Shown in pieces: positions 15,841 to 24,190 of a stretch of 42,721 bases of DNA (the stretch's first letter is position 1; each line of letters begins with the position of its first letter). This stretch comes from JAQGMV01 sp050260255 (GTDB lineage: Bacteria > Pseudomonadota > Gammaproteobacteria > Burkholderiales > SG8-41): assembly GCA_050260255.1 (NCBI GenBank), contig JBLNBW010000052.1, positions 1-42,721 of the forward strand. The letters are read 5' to 3'. A program made the position numbers and the translations under genes. The notes beneath the pieces were generated by a model that saw nothing but the letters and a program-made list of their open reading frames with translations, was not told the DNA's origin and ran no database searches.

Positions 15841-18800
15841 ATGGCTACTCCCGTTGATAATGCAGTTCCACTTACCGGCGACCGCTATGCGGACGGGTTG
15901 ATCCAGGGCGCAGCCTGGCAAACCGGCAGCACCCGGCAGATCACGTACTCGTTCAGCATCAACGACACGCTCGGGAATCAGCCGGCGTGGTCCGCCGCTC
16001 AGCGCGAAGCCGTGGTCAACGTGCTGGCGGCGTGGAGTGCCGTCGCGAACGTGACGTTCGTCGAGTACGACTCCGGCACGCTATTCACGCAAAGCAAAGC
16101 CGATGTCGCACTGACGCTGACGGGCAACGATTTGCAGACCGGTGCGGGGGCTATCGCCTTCGGTCTTTTCCCTTCGCCGGCCTTCATCGATGCCATTGTT
16201 CCTGAACTCGGCTACACGCGGGCGGAATATCCGCGGCCGGAGGGCGATGTCTTCTTCGACAATGCCTATGCCGGATTCCAGTATCTCTCCGAGGGCGGCT
16301 ACGGGTTCAGCACGATCTTGCACGAGATCGGCCATGCGCTCGCGTTGAAACATCCTTACGACGACGGAGCCAACGGTCGCCCGACGTTTGCGGAACTTGG
16401 CATCGCCGGGTTCGATCACGTTCGATACACCGTGATGAGCGGCAACGACGACAACGCCCCGCTCAGCGCAACCGCGTATCCCGCGACGCCGATGTTGCTC
16501 GACGTGCTGGCGATTCAAAAGATCTACGGCGCGAACCTTACTTACCACACCGGGAACGATACCTATCGTGTCGTAAGCGAAGCGGCCGGAAGAACGATCT
16601 GGGACGCAGGCGGTGTCGATACGATCGATGCATCGGGCCTGACCTCCGGCATCACGATCGATCTACGCCAAGGTCACGCGACGTCTAACGGTGGCCTGGG
16701 CATGTGGGTGGCCTATGGGACCACGATCGAAAATGCAATTGGCACGGGGCGCGGCGACACGATCTACGGAAACGAAGCAGATAACGTGCTGGACGAGAGC
16801 GGATCGCTAGGCGCTTCCTTCAATCAGCTGCGTGGGGGCGAGGGCAACGATACCTATATCGTAACCAATGCGTTTGACGCTGTGGTGGAAGATCGCGATC
16901 ACGGTGTGGATACCGTGCAAGTGACGTCGGCTTTCGGTTCGGGCAGCTACGCGCTCGGTCCGAACATCGAGAATCTCACGTTCGCCGGATCGGGAAATGC
17001 ACGCGGAACGGGCAACGATCTGGACAACACGCTGACCGGCAACGACGGGGACAACTCGCTCGCTGGTGGCGCGGGAAACGACATCATCGTCGGGGGCCGG
17101 GGTGTTGATTACCTCGTGGGCGGTTCCGGTGACGATATTGTCGACGGTGGAGCGGACGGGGATGTCATGGCGGGAGGCTCGGGCAATGATGTCTACGTCG
17201 TTACTGATCTTGCGCCGGCCATGCCTTCTACCGGAATCGTCGCCTACGGCGACGCCGGCGATTACATCACCGGCGGCCAGTCATACAACTATGACCAGAC
17301 CGATGGTACGTTCAGCGTCGAGGCGTTCGATTTCAGCGGGGACGGCGTGGTGGATACCGTCTCGGCTCGTTTCCTGGGTACCGGATCAAATTTTTCCAAT
17401 CTGGCTTTCTCGGCGCGTAATGTCACGGGCGCTTTATTGCCTGGCACCTATCCGAACGCTTTGCGTTACCCGTTCGAGACCAACGGACATCCGGGATTGG
17501 ACTTCGAGTTGAATGGTCGAGGCTCCAACTCATTGACTGGGACGTTTACGGTAACGCACGTCGAAGTCGATTACTCGGGCAGCACACCGCGCCTGTTGAG
17601 CTTTTCAGTCACTTTCGAGCAACACTCGGAAGGAGCAGTTACAGCTTCTTACGGCACGTTTAATTACAACTACCATAACTCAGCAGTCGCTCCCGAAACC
17701 GTCATCGAGCGCGCTAATGAAGGCCTAGACACCGTCAAGAGCTCGATCACCTACACGCTCCCCGACAATGTCGAGAACCTTGTCCTGACCGGCACGGACA
17801 GCATCAACGGCAGCGGCAACGCACTGAACAACGTGCTGACTGGCAACAGCGGTGTGAACACGCTGACCGGCGGCGCGGGTGACGACACCTACGTCGTGGA
17901 CAGCCTCAACGACACGATCGTCGAAAATCCAGGCGAAGGATCCGACACCATCGCGGTGCCGTTTACGTACACACTTGCCTTGTCCAACGTCGAAAACATC
18001 ACGCTGACGGGAAGCGGTGATATTGGCGCCACGGGCGACACGCAGGACAACGTCATCACGGGCAACGCGGCAGCCAATGTGCTCACCGGACTCTTCGGGG
18101 CGGACACGCTGCGCGGTGCGGCGGGTGCCGACACGCTCAATGGCGGTGATGGAAACGATGGTCTGTATGGCGGTGGCGGGATCGACACGGCTTTCTATTC
18201 CGGAGCCGCCGCTGCATACGCGGTAACAAAAACAGCGACGGGCTATTCGATTTCCGGTGCCGAAGGCACCGACACGGTGAACGGTGTCGAATGGCTCAAA
18301 TTCAGCGATCTGCTCGTCAAAGTAGAAAGCGCGCCGACCAACGATCTCGACGGTGACGGCAAAGGCGATATCGTCTGGCGCCACGCGAGCGGCGCCGTGG
18401 CCATCTGGGAATTGGATGGAAGTACGGTACTCGGCACGCCCTTGGTCGCCACTGTTCCGACCAGTTGGCGGATCAATGCCGTGGCGGATTTCGACGGCGC
18501 GGGCCAGGCGGATCTCCTGTGGCGCGAGGACAGCGGGACCGTCGCAATGTGGACGATGGACGGTGGCAGCGCCGTCGCAACGCCCATCGTAGCGGCCATT
18601 CCCCGGGACTGGAGCATCGCTGCCGCTGCGGATTTCGACGGTGACTACAAGGCCGACATCCTGTGGCGGCACGACAGTGGCGCCGTGGCGATCTGGAAAA
18701 TGGACGGGGCGACACCCGTATCGACGCCGATCGTCGCGTCCGTCGGCCGCGACTGGGCGATCGCAGGGACCGGCGACTTCAACCGGGACGGTAAATCGGA

Positions 18801-19200
18801 CATAGTGTGGCGCCATGACACGGGCGCGGTCGCAATCTGGTCGATGGATGGCGCTACCGTTACCGCGAGTCCGATCGTTGCGAGCGTTGGGCGCGACTGG
18901 AGCATTGCCGAAATAGCCGACTTCAATGGCGACGGTGGATCGGACCTGCTGTGGCGGCATGACAGCGGGCCGGTTGCCGTCTGGCTCATGGACGGAGCCA
19001 GCCCCACCAGTACGCCCATGCTCCCGGACCCGGGCTTGGAATGGGCGCTCGCCGGTGCGGAAGACGTCCAAGGCGATGGCCGGGCGGACATTCTCTGGCG
19101 TCACACGGGGGGTGCTGTGGCCGCTTGGTTGATGGACGGCACCCAGGTCTTGTCGTCTCCGATCATTGCAGCAGTCCCAGACGATTGGGTGATTACGTAG
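15841..19200 (+). CDS. RTX protein with serralysin-like metzincin domain and six C-terminal FG-GAP/VCBS-like repeats
   Basis: This 1119-residue protein has no Sec signal peptide, as expected for type I secretion. Residues 1-240 form a serralysin-like zinc protease domain: HEIGHALALKH (161-171) gives the three His ligands and Glu162, VRYTVMSG has the Met-turn Met199, and DVLAIQKIYGAN follows. The usual Gly of HExxHxxGxxH is Ala168. RTX-type repeats occupy about 300-455 and 620-785 (GGAGNDIIVGG, GGSGDDIVDGG, GGDGNDGLYGG). A beta-rich domain of about 150 residues (459-616) splits the two blocks. Residues 835-1119 are six repeats of about 47 residues with the pattern DxDGDGKxDIxWRHxSGxVAIW. The protein ends DDWVIT. 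AAGGGG lies 4 nt before the ATG. Probable role: secreted Ca-dependent protease or surface protein. Confidence 0.88.
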   Translation: MATPVDNAVPLTGDRYADGLIQGAAWQTGSTRQITYSFSINDTLGNQPAWSAAQREAVVNVLAAWSAVANVTFVEYDSGTLFTQSKADVALTLTGNDLQTGAGAIAFGLFPSPAFIDAIVPELGYTRAEYPRPEGDVFFDNAYAGFQYLSEGGYGFSTILHEIGHALALKHPYDDGANGRPTFAELGIAGFDHVRYTVMSGNDDNAPLSATAYPATPMLLDVLAIQKIYGANLTYHTGNDTYRVVSEAAGRTIWDAGGVDTIDASGLTSGITIDLRQGHATSNGGLGMWVAYGTTIENAIGTGRGDTIYGNEADNVLDESGSLGASFNQLRGGEGNDTYIVTNAFDAVVEDRDHGVDTVQVTSAFGSGSYALGPNIENLTFAGSGNARGTGNDLDNTLTGNDGDNSLAGGAGNDIIVGGRGVDYLVGGSGDDIVDGGADGDVMAGGSGNDVYVVTDLAPAMPSTGIVAYGDAGDYITGGQSYNYDQTDGTFSVEAFDFSGDGVVDTVSARFLGTGSNFSNLAFSARNVTGALLPGTYPNALRYPFETNGHPGLDFELNGRGSNSLTGTFTVTHVEVDYSGSTPRLLSFSVTFEQHSEGAVTASYGTFNYNYHNSAVAPETVIERANEGLDTVKSSITYTLPDNVENLVLTGTDSINGSGNALNNVLTGNSGVNTLTGGAGDDTYVVDSLNDTIVENPGEGSDTIAVPFTYTLALSNVENITLTGSGDIGATGDTQDNVITGNAAANVLTGLFGADTLRGAAGADTLNGGDGNDGLYGGGGIDTAFYSGAAAAYAVTKTATGYSISGAEGTDTVNGVEWLKFSDLLVKVESAPTNDLDGDGKGDIVWRHASGAVAIWELDGSTVLGTPLVATVPTSWRINAVADFDGAGQADLLWREDSGTVAMWTMDGGSAVATPIVAAIPRDWSIAAAADFDGDYKADILWRHDSGAVAIWKMDGATPVSTPIVASVGRDWAIAGTGDFNRDGKSDIVWRHDTGAVAIWSMDGATVTASPIVASVGRDWSIAEIADFNGDGGSDLLWRHDSGPVAVWLMDGASPTSTPMLPDPGLEWALAGAEDVQGDGRADILWRHTGGAVAAWLMDGTQVLSSPIIAAVPDDWVIT

Positions 19201-19250
19201 CCTCTTAAAAAGGGCGGCACGCCATTTGCTTACTGTGCGGCGTCCTTAGA

Positions 19251-19266
19251 AAGGAGGAATGCCTTG
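19251..19266 (+). promoter_or_regulatory. Ribosome binding site that fixes a TTG start
   Basis: AAGGAGG (19251-19257) lies 6 nt before TTG at 19264. An ATG at 19259 lies only 1 nt from it and is out of frame, opening just 64 codons. Spacing and the matching N-terminus (ATxV) of the neighbouring RTX protein favour the TTG. Confidence 0.75.
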
Positions 19267-20790
19267 GCTACCGTTACCCTATTTAGCGCCACCAACATGG
19301 CGGATGAGACCACGCAGACCGGGTTCACTACCGTTACGGACCCGAGTCTACTGCGCATCGAGAATAACGCCGACACCAACGCCGCGACGTTGCGGCAGGA
19401 CTACACCGGCAGCTTTCAGTTCAGCGGCACGACCCTTATTGGTGGAACGATAACAGGCTTTGCCGAGTTCACCCGAGCGACGGCGAGCGACGCATATTCC
19501 CAGACCTGGGGCGCAACCGGTCTTAATGCGGATGCCGTTCAGGCGTTTACCGCGCTCAATTCCAGCGTGTTCGCGTTCCAGAGCGTGCTTTTCAACGGGG
19601 CCGATACATTCACCGGCTCCGGCAGCAATGACACGATCCTGGGCTTCGACGGCGGCGACACGATGTCCGGCGGCGGTGGCAACGACACGATACAGGGCCT
19701 CGCCGGCAACGACACCATCACGGGCGGCGCTGGTAACGACATCATGACGGGCGACGGCGGGACCGACACCGCTGTCTTTTCCAGTACCCGCGCTTCATAT
19801 ACCGTCAGTCAAAACTCGGGCGGCTATACCGTCTCCGGTGCTGATGGCACGGACACGCTGCGGGGTATAGAGTGGCTGCAGTTCAGCGATACCACGATAA
19901 AGGTTCAGACTGCGCCTACGCGGGATGTTGGCGGAGACGGCAAGGAAGACATTCTCTGGCGCAATACGTCTACGGGCGACTTCCAGATATGGCAGATGGA
20001 CGGCGGAACCCCGGTTGCGCGTAACACTGTCGTCTCGAATCTTACGAGCTCCTGGCAGGTCACGGATACCGGCGACTTCAACGCTGACGGCAAGGCGGAC
20101 CTGCTGTGGCGCCAAAGCGACGGCCATGTGGCGATCTGGACCATGAACGGAGCAACGCCCTCGTCGACGCCGGTGATCGCCAATCTGAGCGATTGGCGCC
20201 CGGTGGCCGCGGCCGATTTCGATGGCGACAACAAGTCCGATATTCTGTGGCGTCACAACGGCGGCACCGTTGCCATCTGGAAGATGGACGGCACGACGCC
20301 GGTTTCCGCGCCCATCGTCGCGGCAGTCAGCAACGACTGGCGGATTGTCGACAATGGCGACTTCAACGGGGACGGCAAGGCCGACATTCTGTGGCAGCAC
20401 ACGAACGGATCGGTGGCTATCTGGACTATGGACGGCGCGACACCGACGTCCACGCCCATCATCGCGAACTTTGGCAACGCCTGGAACGTCGCCAAGGCAG
20501 CCGACTTCAACGCGGATGGGAAGTCAGACCTGCTGTGGACGAACGGCTCGGGCATGACGGCCATGTGGCTGATGAATGGAACGACGCCGACGGCCACACC
20601 GATTGTCGCCAACCTCGGTACGAGCTGGAGCCTGGTGGGTGCGCAGGATGTCGGCGGCGACGGACGTGCCGACATCATGTGGCGTCATACGAACGGCGAC
20701 CTGTCGGTATGGAACATGGACGGATCGACGGTGCTGTCCTCGCCGATCGTTTCGCCCCATATGACGACCGATTGGGTCCTCACCGCATAG
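19264..20790 (+). CDS. RTX protein with six C-terminal FG-GAP/VCBS-like repeats, no protease domain
   Basis: This 508-residue protein shares its C-terminal two thirds with the upstream RTX protein. Residues 112-165 are RTX nonapeptides (GSGSNDTILGFDGGD, GGGGNDTIQGLAGND, GGAGNDIMTG). Residues 166-215 are the linker domain TAVFSSTRASYTVS...GTDTLRGIEWLQFSD, also present in the neighbour. Residues 220-508 are six repeats with DFNGDGKADILW-type Ca-binding loops. The N-terminal 110 residues have no recognised motif. It has no Sec signal and ends TDWVLTA, close to the DDWVIT end of the neighbour. The start is TTG with a strong ribosome site. The two genes are 63 bp apart, probably one transcript and an old duplication in which one copy lacks the protease part. 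Confidence 0.88.
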   Translation: MATVTLFSATNMADETTQTGFTTVTDPSLLRIENNADTNAATLRQDYTGSFQFSGTTLIGGTITGFAEFTRATASDAYSQTWGATGLNADAVQAFTALNSSVFAFQSVLFNGADTFTGSGSNDTILGFDGGDTMSGGGGNDTIQGLAGNDTITGGAGNDIMTGDGGTDTAVFSSTRASYTVSQNSGGYTVSGADGTDTLRGIEWLQFSDTTIKVQTAPTRDVGGDGKEDILWRNTSTGDFQIWQMDGGTPVARNTVVSNLTSSWQVTDTGDFNADGKADLLWRQSDGHVAIWTMNGATPSSTPVIANLSDWRPVAAADFDGDNKSDILWRHNGGTVAIWKMDGTTPVSAPIVAAVSNDWRIVDNGDFNGDGKADILWQHTNGSVAIWTMDGATPTSTPIIANFGNAWNVAKAADFNADGKSDLLWTNGSGMTAMWLMNGTTPTATPIVANLGTSWSLVGAQDVGGDGRADIMWRHTNGDLSVWNMDGSTVLSSPIVSPHMTTDWVLTA

Positions 20791-20833
20791 CGCAATATTG
20801 ACCGACCGTTGTTGGTGAAAGACCACCGCCATG

Positions 20834-20865
20834 AAGGGCGCCCGCAATCCGGGGCGCCCTTTTTC
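20834..20865 (+). terminator. Rho-independent terminator of the RTX gene pair
   Basis: A stem AAGGGCGCCC / GGGCGCCCTT with an 8-nt loop is followed by a T run (TTTTTCATTTTTT). The minus side lacks a T tract, so it serves mainly the plus strand. Confidence 0.92.
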
Positions 20866-20891
20866 ATTTTTTCGCGGTCAGCGGGGACGCG

Positions 20892-22007
20892 TCACCGCGC
20901 ACGGGACGACTGCAGCTCGGGCGGTGAGAGCGATGTGTTGACCGCACCGTGATCGACCTGGTGTCCCCGAATGTAGGGCATACGCAGGCGAAGCGGCGGT
21001 TTTTCGATCAGCTGGTACGACAGCCAGGCGATAGGCAGCATCAAAACGAAAGCGGCGAAGCCGGCGGCATACAAAGCCCCCGGCGTTGCCGGCACGCCAA
21101 GCTGCGCAAGCATGCGGTCGAACGGCACGTACCGGATATAGATAAAGTGCAGAAGATAGATCGAGTATGAGGTTTCACCGGCCAGCCGCAGCGGCTTGGA
21201 GAGCCGGGAAGCGATCTTGATCGGCGCCCGCTCGTAGAGCGAGATCAAGCACGCGAAACCCAGGCCCTCGATGGTGGGCCAGATAATCCAATACGGACGA
21301 GGGGACGGGTACGAAGGCGCATCGTAGTAGCCGCCCTGCAGATTGAACGCGTGAACCGCGACGACGAAGAGCACGAAGCCGCCGGCGAGTAGCCATCGAT
21401 TGATGGAAACCCGCGCGAACACCATGCCAAGCAGAAACTGGTCGATGCGGCCGATGATCGTCCAATAAGCCGACGTCTGCACCTCGCCGGTGCTGGCGTA
21501 AAGCCCGGCGCGCAGCACGATTGCAGCAATGAGTACTGCGAGCAGCGGCCGGATGCTGGATCGGGAGAATGCAAACAGCAGCGGGAAGAGCAGGTAGAAG
21601 TGCATCTCCGCGGTAATGGACCAGCCGCCGCCGGGCCAATCCTTGGTGATAAAGCCGCGGATAAGTACTTGCGCATACGCGGCCAGTTCCTGCCGGTGAT
21701 CGGCCACACCGTAAAAGATCCACACGCATATCATGAGCGGGGCCAGCCGCAGGACGCGGTTGGCATAGAAGTGCCGCCATGAGACATCGTGCCCCGCGCA
21801 CAGGCGCTGGAACAGATAGCCGCTCAAGACCATGAACAACGCAACGCCGATGTGGCCTTCCTCGAGCAGCGACAGGGGCGCGAAGCTGGGAACGTAGGCG
21901 TACGGCACTCCCGTCTGATGCAGGAAATGCCACATGAACACGAGGAAGGCGGCCAGCCCACGAAGGTGGTCCAGCCGCTCGGAATAGTATCCGGTGCTCG
22001 AACGCAT
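20892..22007 (-). CDS. Acyltransferase family 3 membrane protein (OafA/YrhL-like)
   Basis: This 371-residue inner-membrane protein of about ten hydrophobic segments belongs to a family that transfers acetyl or other acyl groups to sugars of surface polysaccharides. The N-terminus has the typical pattern YSERLDHLRGLAAFLVFMWHF, with Arg11, Arg16 and probable catalytic His27. Length is typical for the single-domain form. It stands alone between the RTX genes and transaldolase, and polysaccharide genes follow 3 kb on, so polysaccharide O-acylation is a reasonable inference. Its ribosome site (GAGGGG, 7 nt before the ATG) is part of the inverted repeat of the element at 22011-22276. Confidence 0.88.
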   Translation of the reverse strand: MRSSTGYYSERLDHLRGLAAFLVFMWHFLHQTGVPYAYVPSFAPLSLLEEGHIGVALFMVLSGYLFQRLCAGHDVSWRHFYANRVLRLAPLMICVWIFYGVADHRQELAAYAQVLIRGFITKDWPGGGWSITAEMHFYLLFPLLFAFSRSSIRPLLAVLIAAIVLRAGLYASTGEVQTSAYWTIIGRIDQFLLGMVFARVSINRWLLAGGFVLFVVAVHAFNLQGGYYDAPSYPSPRPYWIIWPTIEGLGFACLISLYERAPIKIASRLSKPLRLAGETSYSIYLLHFIYIRYVPFDRMLAQLGVPATPGALYAAGFAAFVLMLPIAWLSYQLIEKPPLRLRMPYIRGHQVDHGAVNTSLSPPELQSSRAR

Positions 22008-22010
22008 TTA

Positions 22011-22276
22011 AGAGCCCCTCACATAATGAGGCACGTGTGCGTTACGGCAGGATTGTGGATGACGCGAAGGACGGCGCAGTCGATATCGTGAATATCGACA
22101 AGCCGGCCGACAAAGTTAGGCGCGATCCTGACCGTAACCCGAAGGGCTGGCACGAGTTTTCGCCCATGGCTTTGTCGCGCACCTTGCCAATATTCGCGAT
22201 ATTGGCTGCGGCGCGCTTCGCGCCCTGAGCGAAAATCGTGACAGCGCAGCATGCGCTTCATTATGTTAGGGGCTCT
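22011..22276. mobile_element. MITE-like element with 24-bp terminal inverted repeats
   Basis: Left end AGAGCCCCTCACATAATGAG (from 22011) matches the complement of the right end (AGAGCCCCTAACATAATGAA, from 22276) with 3 mismatches over 24 bp. The interior (about 218 bp) has strong hairpins: GTCGATAT/ATATCGAC (22079-22099), CCAATAT/ATATTGG (22187-22205) and GGCGCG/CGCGCC (22210-22224). No transposase or other supported gene lies inside. A clear target duplication is not visible. Together with flanks it accounts for the 345-bp gene-free stretch between the acyltransferase and transaldolase genes. Confidence 0.7.
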
Positions 22277-22352
22277 AACCCTTACACGCCGACGTGCGCG
22301 ACCGTGTAAATTTTCCGAGGAGAGGTTCTTGTAGCAGCGCCGGGCGTCACGC

Positions 22353-23438
22353 TCACGGCGCCGCGCACAATTCGAGCAATTGGGTGAAGGACTGCTCGAA
22401 AAGCTTCAGTCCTTCCTCCTGCAACTGACTGCCGACTTGGCCCATCTCGATCTCGAGACGCGCGAGATCGGCGAACTGCGCGCGGGCGGCATCAATATCG
22501 CTTTCCAGCGTCGAAGCGGCTCGTCCATGGTCGCGGAAAGCGGCGAGAGTCCCATCGGGGACGGTGTTGATCGTCTCCCGGCCGATCAGCGGCTCGACAT
22601 ACATGACGTCGCTATACGCAGGATTTTTTGTGCCCGTGCTGGCCCACAGCAGATACTGCGGGCGCGCACCTTTCGCGGCGAGCGCGGCGAACAGCGGTCC
22701 CCGGAATATCGTCTTGTATTCCTGGTAAGCGAGCTTCGCCAGCGAGACGCCGGAACGGCCCTTGAGTGCAGCCGCTTGGCCGCCCATCGCATCGAGGCGC
22801 TTGTCGACGAGCGTGTCTACGCGGCTCAAGAACAAGCTGGCGACGGACTTCACTGCACGCGGCGCACCACCGGATTTCACCCAGCGTTCCAAGCCGCGAA
22901 TGTACGCGCCGGCAACATCGCGGACATGATTGAGAGAAAACATCAGCGTCACGTTGACCGAGCACCCTTGGCCGATCAACTCTTCGATCGCCTTCAAGCC
23001 GGCCTGAGTCGCCGGTACCTTGATGAGCAGGTTAGGCCGCGCAATGGCTGCTTTCAGCCTTAAACCGGCTGCCACCGTACCCGGTGCATCGTGCGCAAGC
23101 GCCGGCGATACCTCAAGACTGACGTAGCCATCATCCCCGGCCGTCTGATCGTATATCGGACGGAGCAGGTCACAGGCTTCCTTGATATCCGGAATGGCGA
23201 GCGCTTCGTAGCGCTGCTCCGCGTTCAGTGACTTATCAGTCTTCAGGCGCTCGAAGTCGGTTTTGTAGTAAGGACTTTCGCTGATGGCTTTGAAGAAGAT
23301 CGTCGGGTTCGACGTGATGCCGCTCACGCCGTCCTGCTCGACGAGGCGCTTGAGGCCCCCGTCGCGCAGGAGCGTTCTGGAAAGATTGTCCAGCCAGATG
23401 CTCTGGCCGAAGGATTGGAGTTGGCGTAGGGGGTTCAT
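22353..23438 (-). CDS. tal: Transaldolase
   Basis: This 361-residue cytoplasmic enzyme of the pentose phosphate pathway moves a dihydroxyacetone unit between sedoheptulose 7-phosphate and glyceraldehyde 3-phosphate. The N-terminal IWLDNLSRTLL and DGVSGITSNPTIF (37-48) segments and the Schiff-base Lys140 in LIKVPATQAG are present, followed by NVTLMFSL. The length and IWLDNLSR opening are those of the longer transaldolase class, also found fused to glucose-6-phosphate isomerase in some bacteria; no such fusion occurs here. A GGGAAGG ribosome site lies about 12 nt before the ATG. The stop lies 76 bp from the MITE-like element. Confidence 0.94.
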   Translation of the reverse strand: MNPLRQLQSFGQSIWLDNLSRTLLRDGGLKRLVEQDGVSGITSNPTIFFKAISESPYYKTDFERLKTDKSLNAEQRYEALAIPDIKEACDLLRPIYDQTAGDDGYVSLEVSPALAHDAPGTVAAGLRLKAAIARPNLLIKVPATQAGLKAIEELIGQGCSVNVTLMFSLNHVRDVAGAYIRGLERWVKSGGAPRAVKSVASLFLSRVDTLVDKRLDAMGGQAAALKGRSGVSLAKLAYQEYKTIFRGPLFAALAAKGARPQYLLWASTGTKNPAYSDVMYVEPLIGRETINTVPDGTLAAFRDHGRAASTLESDIDAARAQFADLARLEIEMGQVGSQLQEEGLKLFEQSFTQLLELCAAP

Positions 23439-23496
23439 GGATTGCGGTCTACCTTCCCGCGCAAGGTGCTTTTGGGCACTACCTCGCGGACCTTGG

Positions 23497-23532
23497 ACAG
23501 GATGTACAGGATTTACAGGATGAACAGGATTT
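23497..23532 (+). repeat. Nonamer array ACAGGATNN, left bracket of the GxxExxY gene
   Basis: Four exact 9-bp units: ACAGGATGT, ACAGGATTT, ACAGGATGA and ACAGGATTT. A related array in opposite orientation lies at 24026-24066. Confidence 0.92.
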
Positions 23533-23583
23533 TACGATGAGAAGGGGGAGGCTGTCGTGCACCGCGGATACAGCCCAATTTCC

Positions 23584-23994
23584 CTACGCGACATCACTTC
23601 GTCGCAGCCGGAATTTGCGTTTGACGGTCACCCGTTGCCCGAAATTTACGAGGAGCCCGACATCAATGCCCGTCGCAGTGAGGTAGTTCACAAGCTGCGC
23701 CTCCTGTTGAGTTATCAATCGCTCGGTTGCTTTCAGCTCGCAAATAATGCGGCCGTGAACGACGATGTCTGCAACGTAGTGTCCAACCGGCTCGCCCGCG
23801 TATTTCACCACTATTGGTACTTCGGCGTGTGCGTCGAGGCCGCGTTTGCGCAATTCTATGATTAACGCGTTACGGTAGACCGCCTCCAGAAAGCCGCCGC
23901 CTAGAACGTTGTGGACATCGAAACAGGAGACGATGATTTGCTCCGTCAGTGGGTCTTGAATGCCGCGGTCCGTCGGTGAATCTCCCCAATTCAT
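23584..23994 (-). CDS. GxxExxY family protein (probable PD-(D/E)XK-fold)
   Basis: This 136-residue protein carries the naming motif G34-F-L-E37-A-V-Y40 (GGGFLEAVYRNALIIELRKRGL). Asp76 in GHYVADIVV and E86-L-K88 in ICELKATERL give a D...ExK arrangement like that of PD-(D/E)XK nucleases, followed by QEAQLVNYLTATGIDVGLLVNFG. The family is widespread, its function is not established, and nuclease activity is not shown. GGGAGG lies 6 nt before the ATG, a strong ribosome site. It reads away from rmlD and is enclosed by inverted nonamer arrays, like the S23-type gene by heptamer arrays. Confidence 0.9.
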   Translation of the reverse strand: MNWGDSPTDRGIQDPLTEQIIVSCFDVHNVLGGGFLEAVYRNALIIELRKRGLDAHAEVPIVVKYAGEPVGHYVADIVVHGRIICELKATERLITQQEAQLVNYLTATGIDVGLLVNFGQRVTVKRKFRLRRSDVA

Positions 23995-24025
23995 ATCCGT
24001 CCTCCCTTGCCAACATATGTTTTGC

Positions 24026-24066
24026 TTTATCCTGTAAATCCTGCTTTTATCCTGTTCATCCTGTCA
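24026..24066 (-). repeat. Nonamer array, right bracket of the GxxExxY gene
   Basis: Read on the minus strand it begins GACAGGATGAACAGGAT and continues with GCAGGATTTACAGGATAAA. It is inverted relative to 23497-23532; both arrays read inward as GACAGGATG(T/A)ACAGGAT. Confidence 0.88.
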
Positions 24067-24190
24067 AAGGTTTATAAGACAGGCGCGCCTGTCATTCCTG
24101 AATGCCGGCATTCGCGCGCATGATGCAGTTGCCTTATAGTGCAAATCCTTTTTATTGGGTCGATCCTGTCCAAGGTTCGTTGTGACACAG

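Noticed and set aside
17725..19104. 459-codon open frame on the minus strand opposite the RTX gene
   Set aside because: Its repeated VRF/PVEVxxG pattern is the antisense image of the FG-GAP-like repeats. No start signal or family.
19795..20400. 201-codon minus-strand frame opposite the second RTX gene
   Set aside because: It is the same antisense image of the repeats.
22019..22261. 80-codon minus-strand frame inside the MITE-like element
   Set aside because: It has no similarity to transposases or other families, and its sequence is dominated by the inverted repeat and hairpins.
23557..23865. 102-codon plus-strand frame opposite the GxxExxY gene
   Set aside because: It is antisense to a gene with a strong ribosome site and recognisable motifs.
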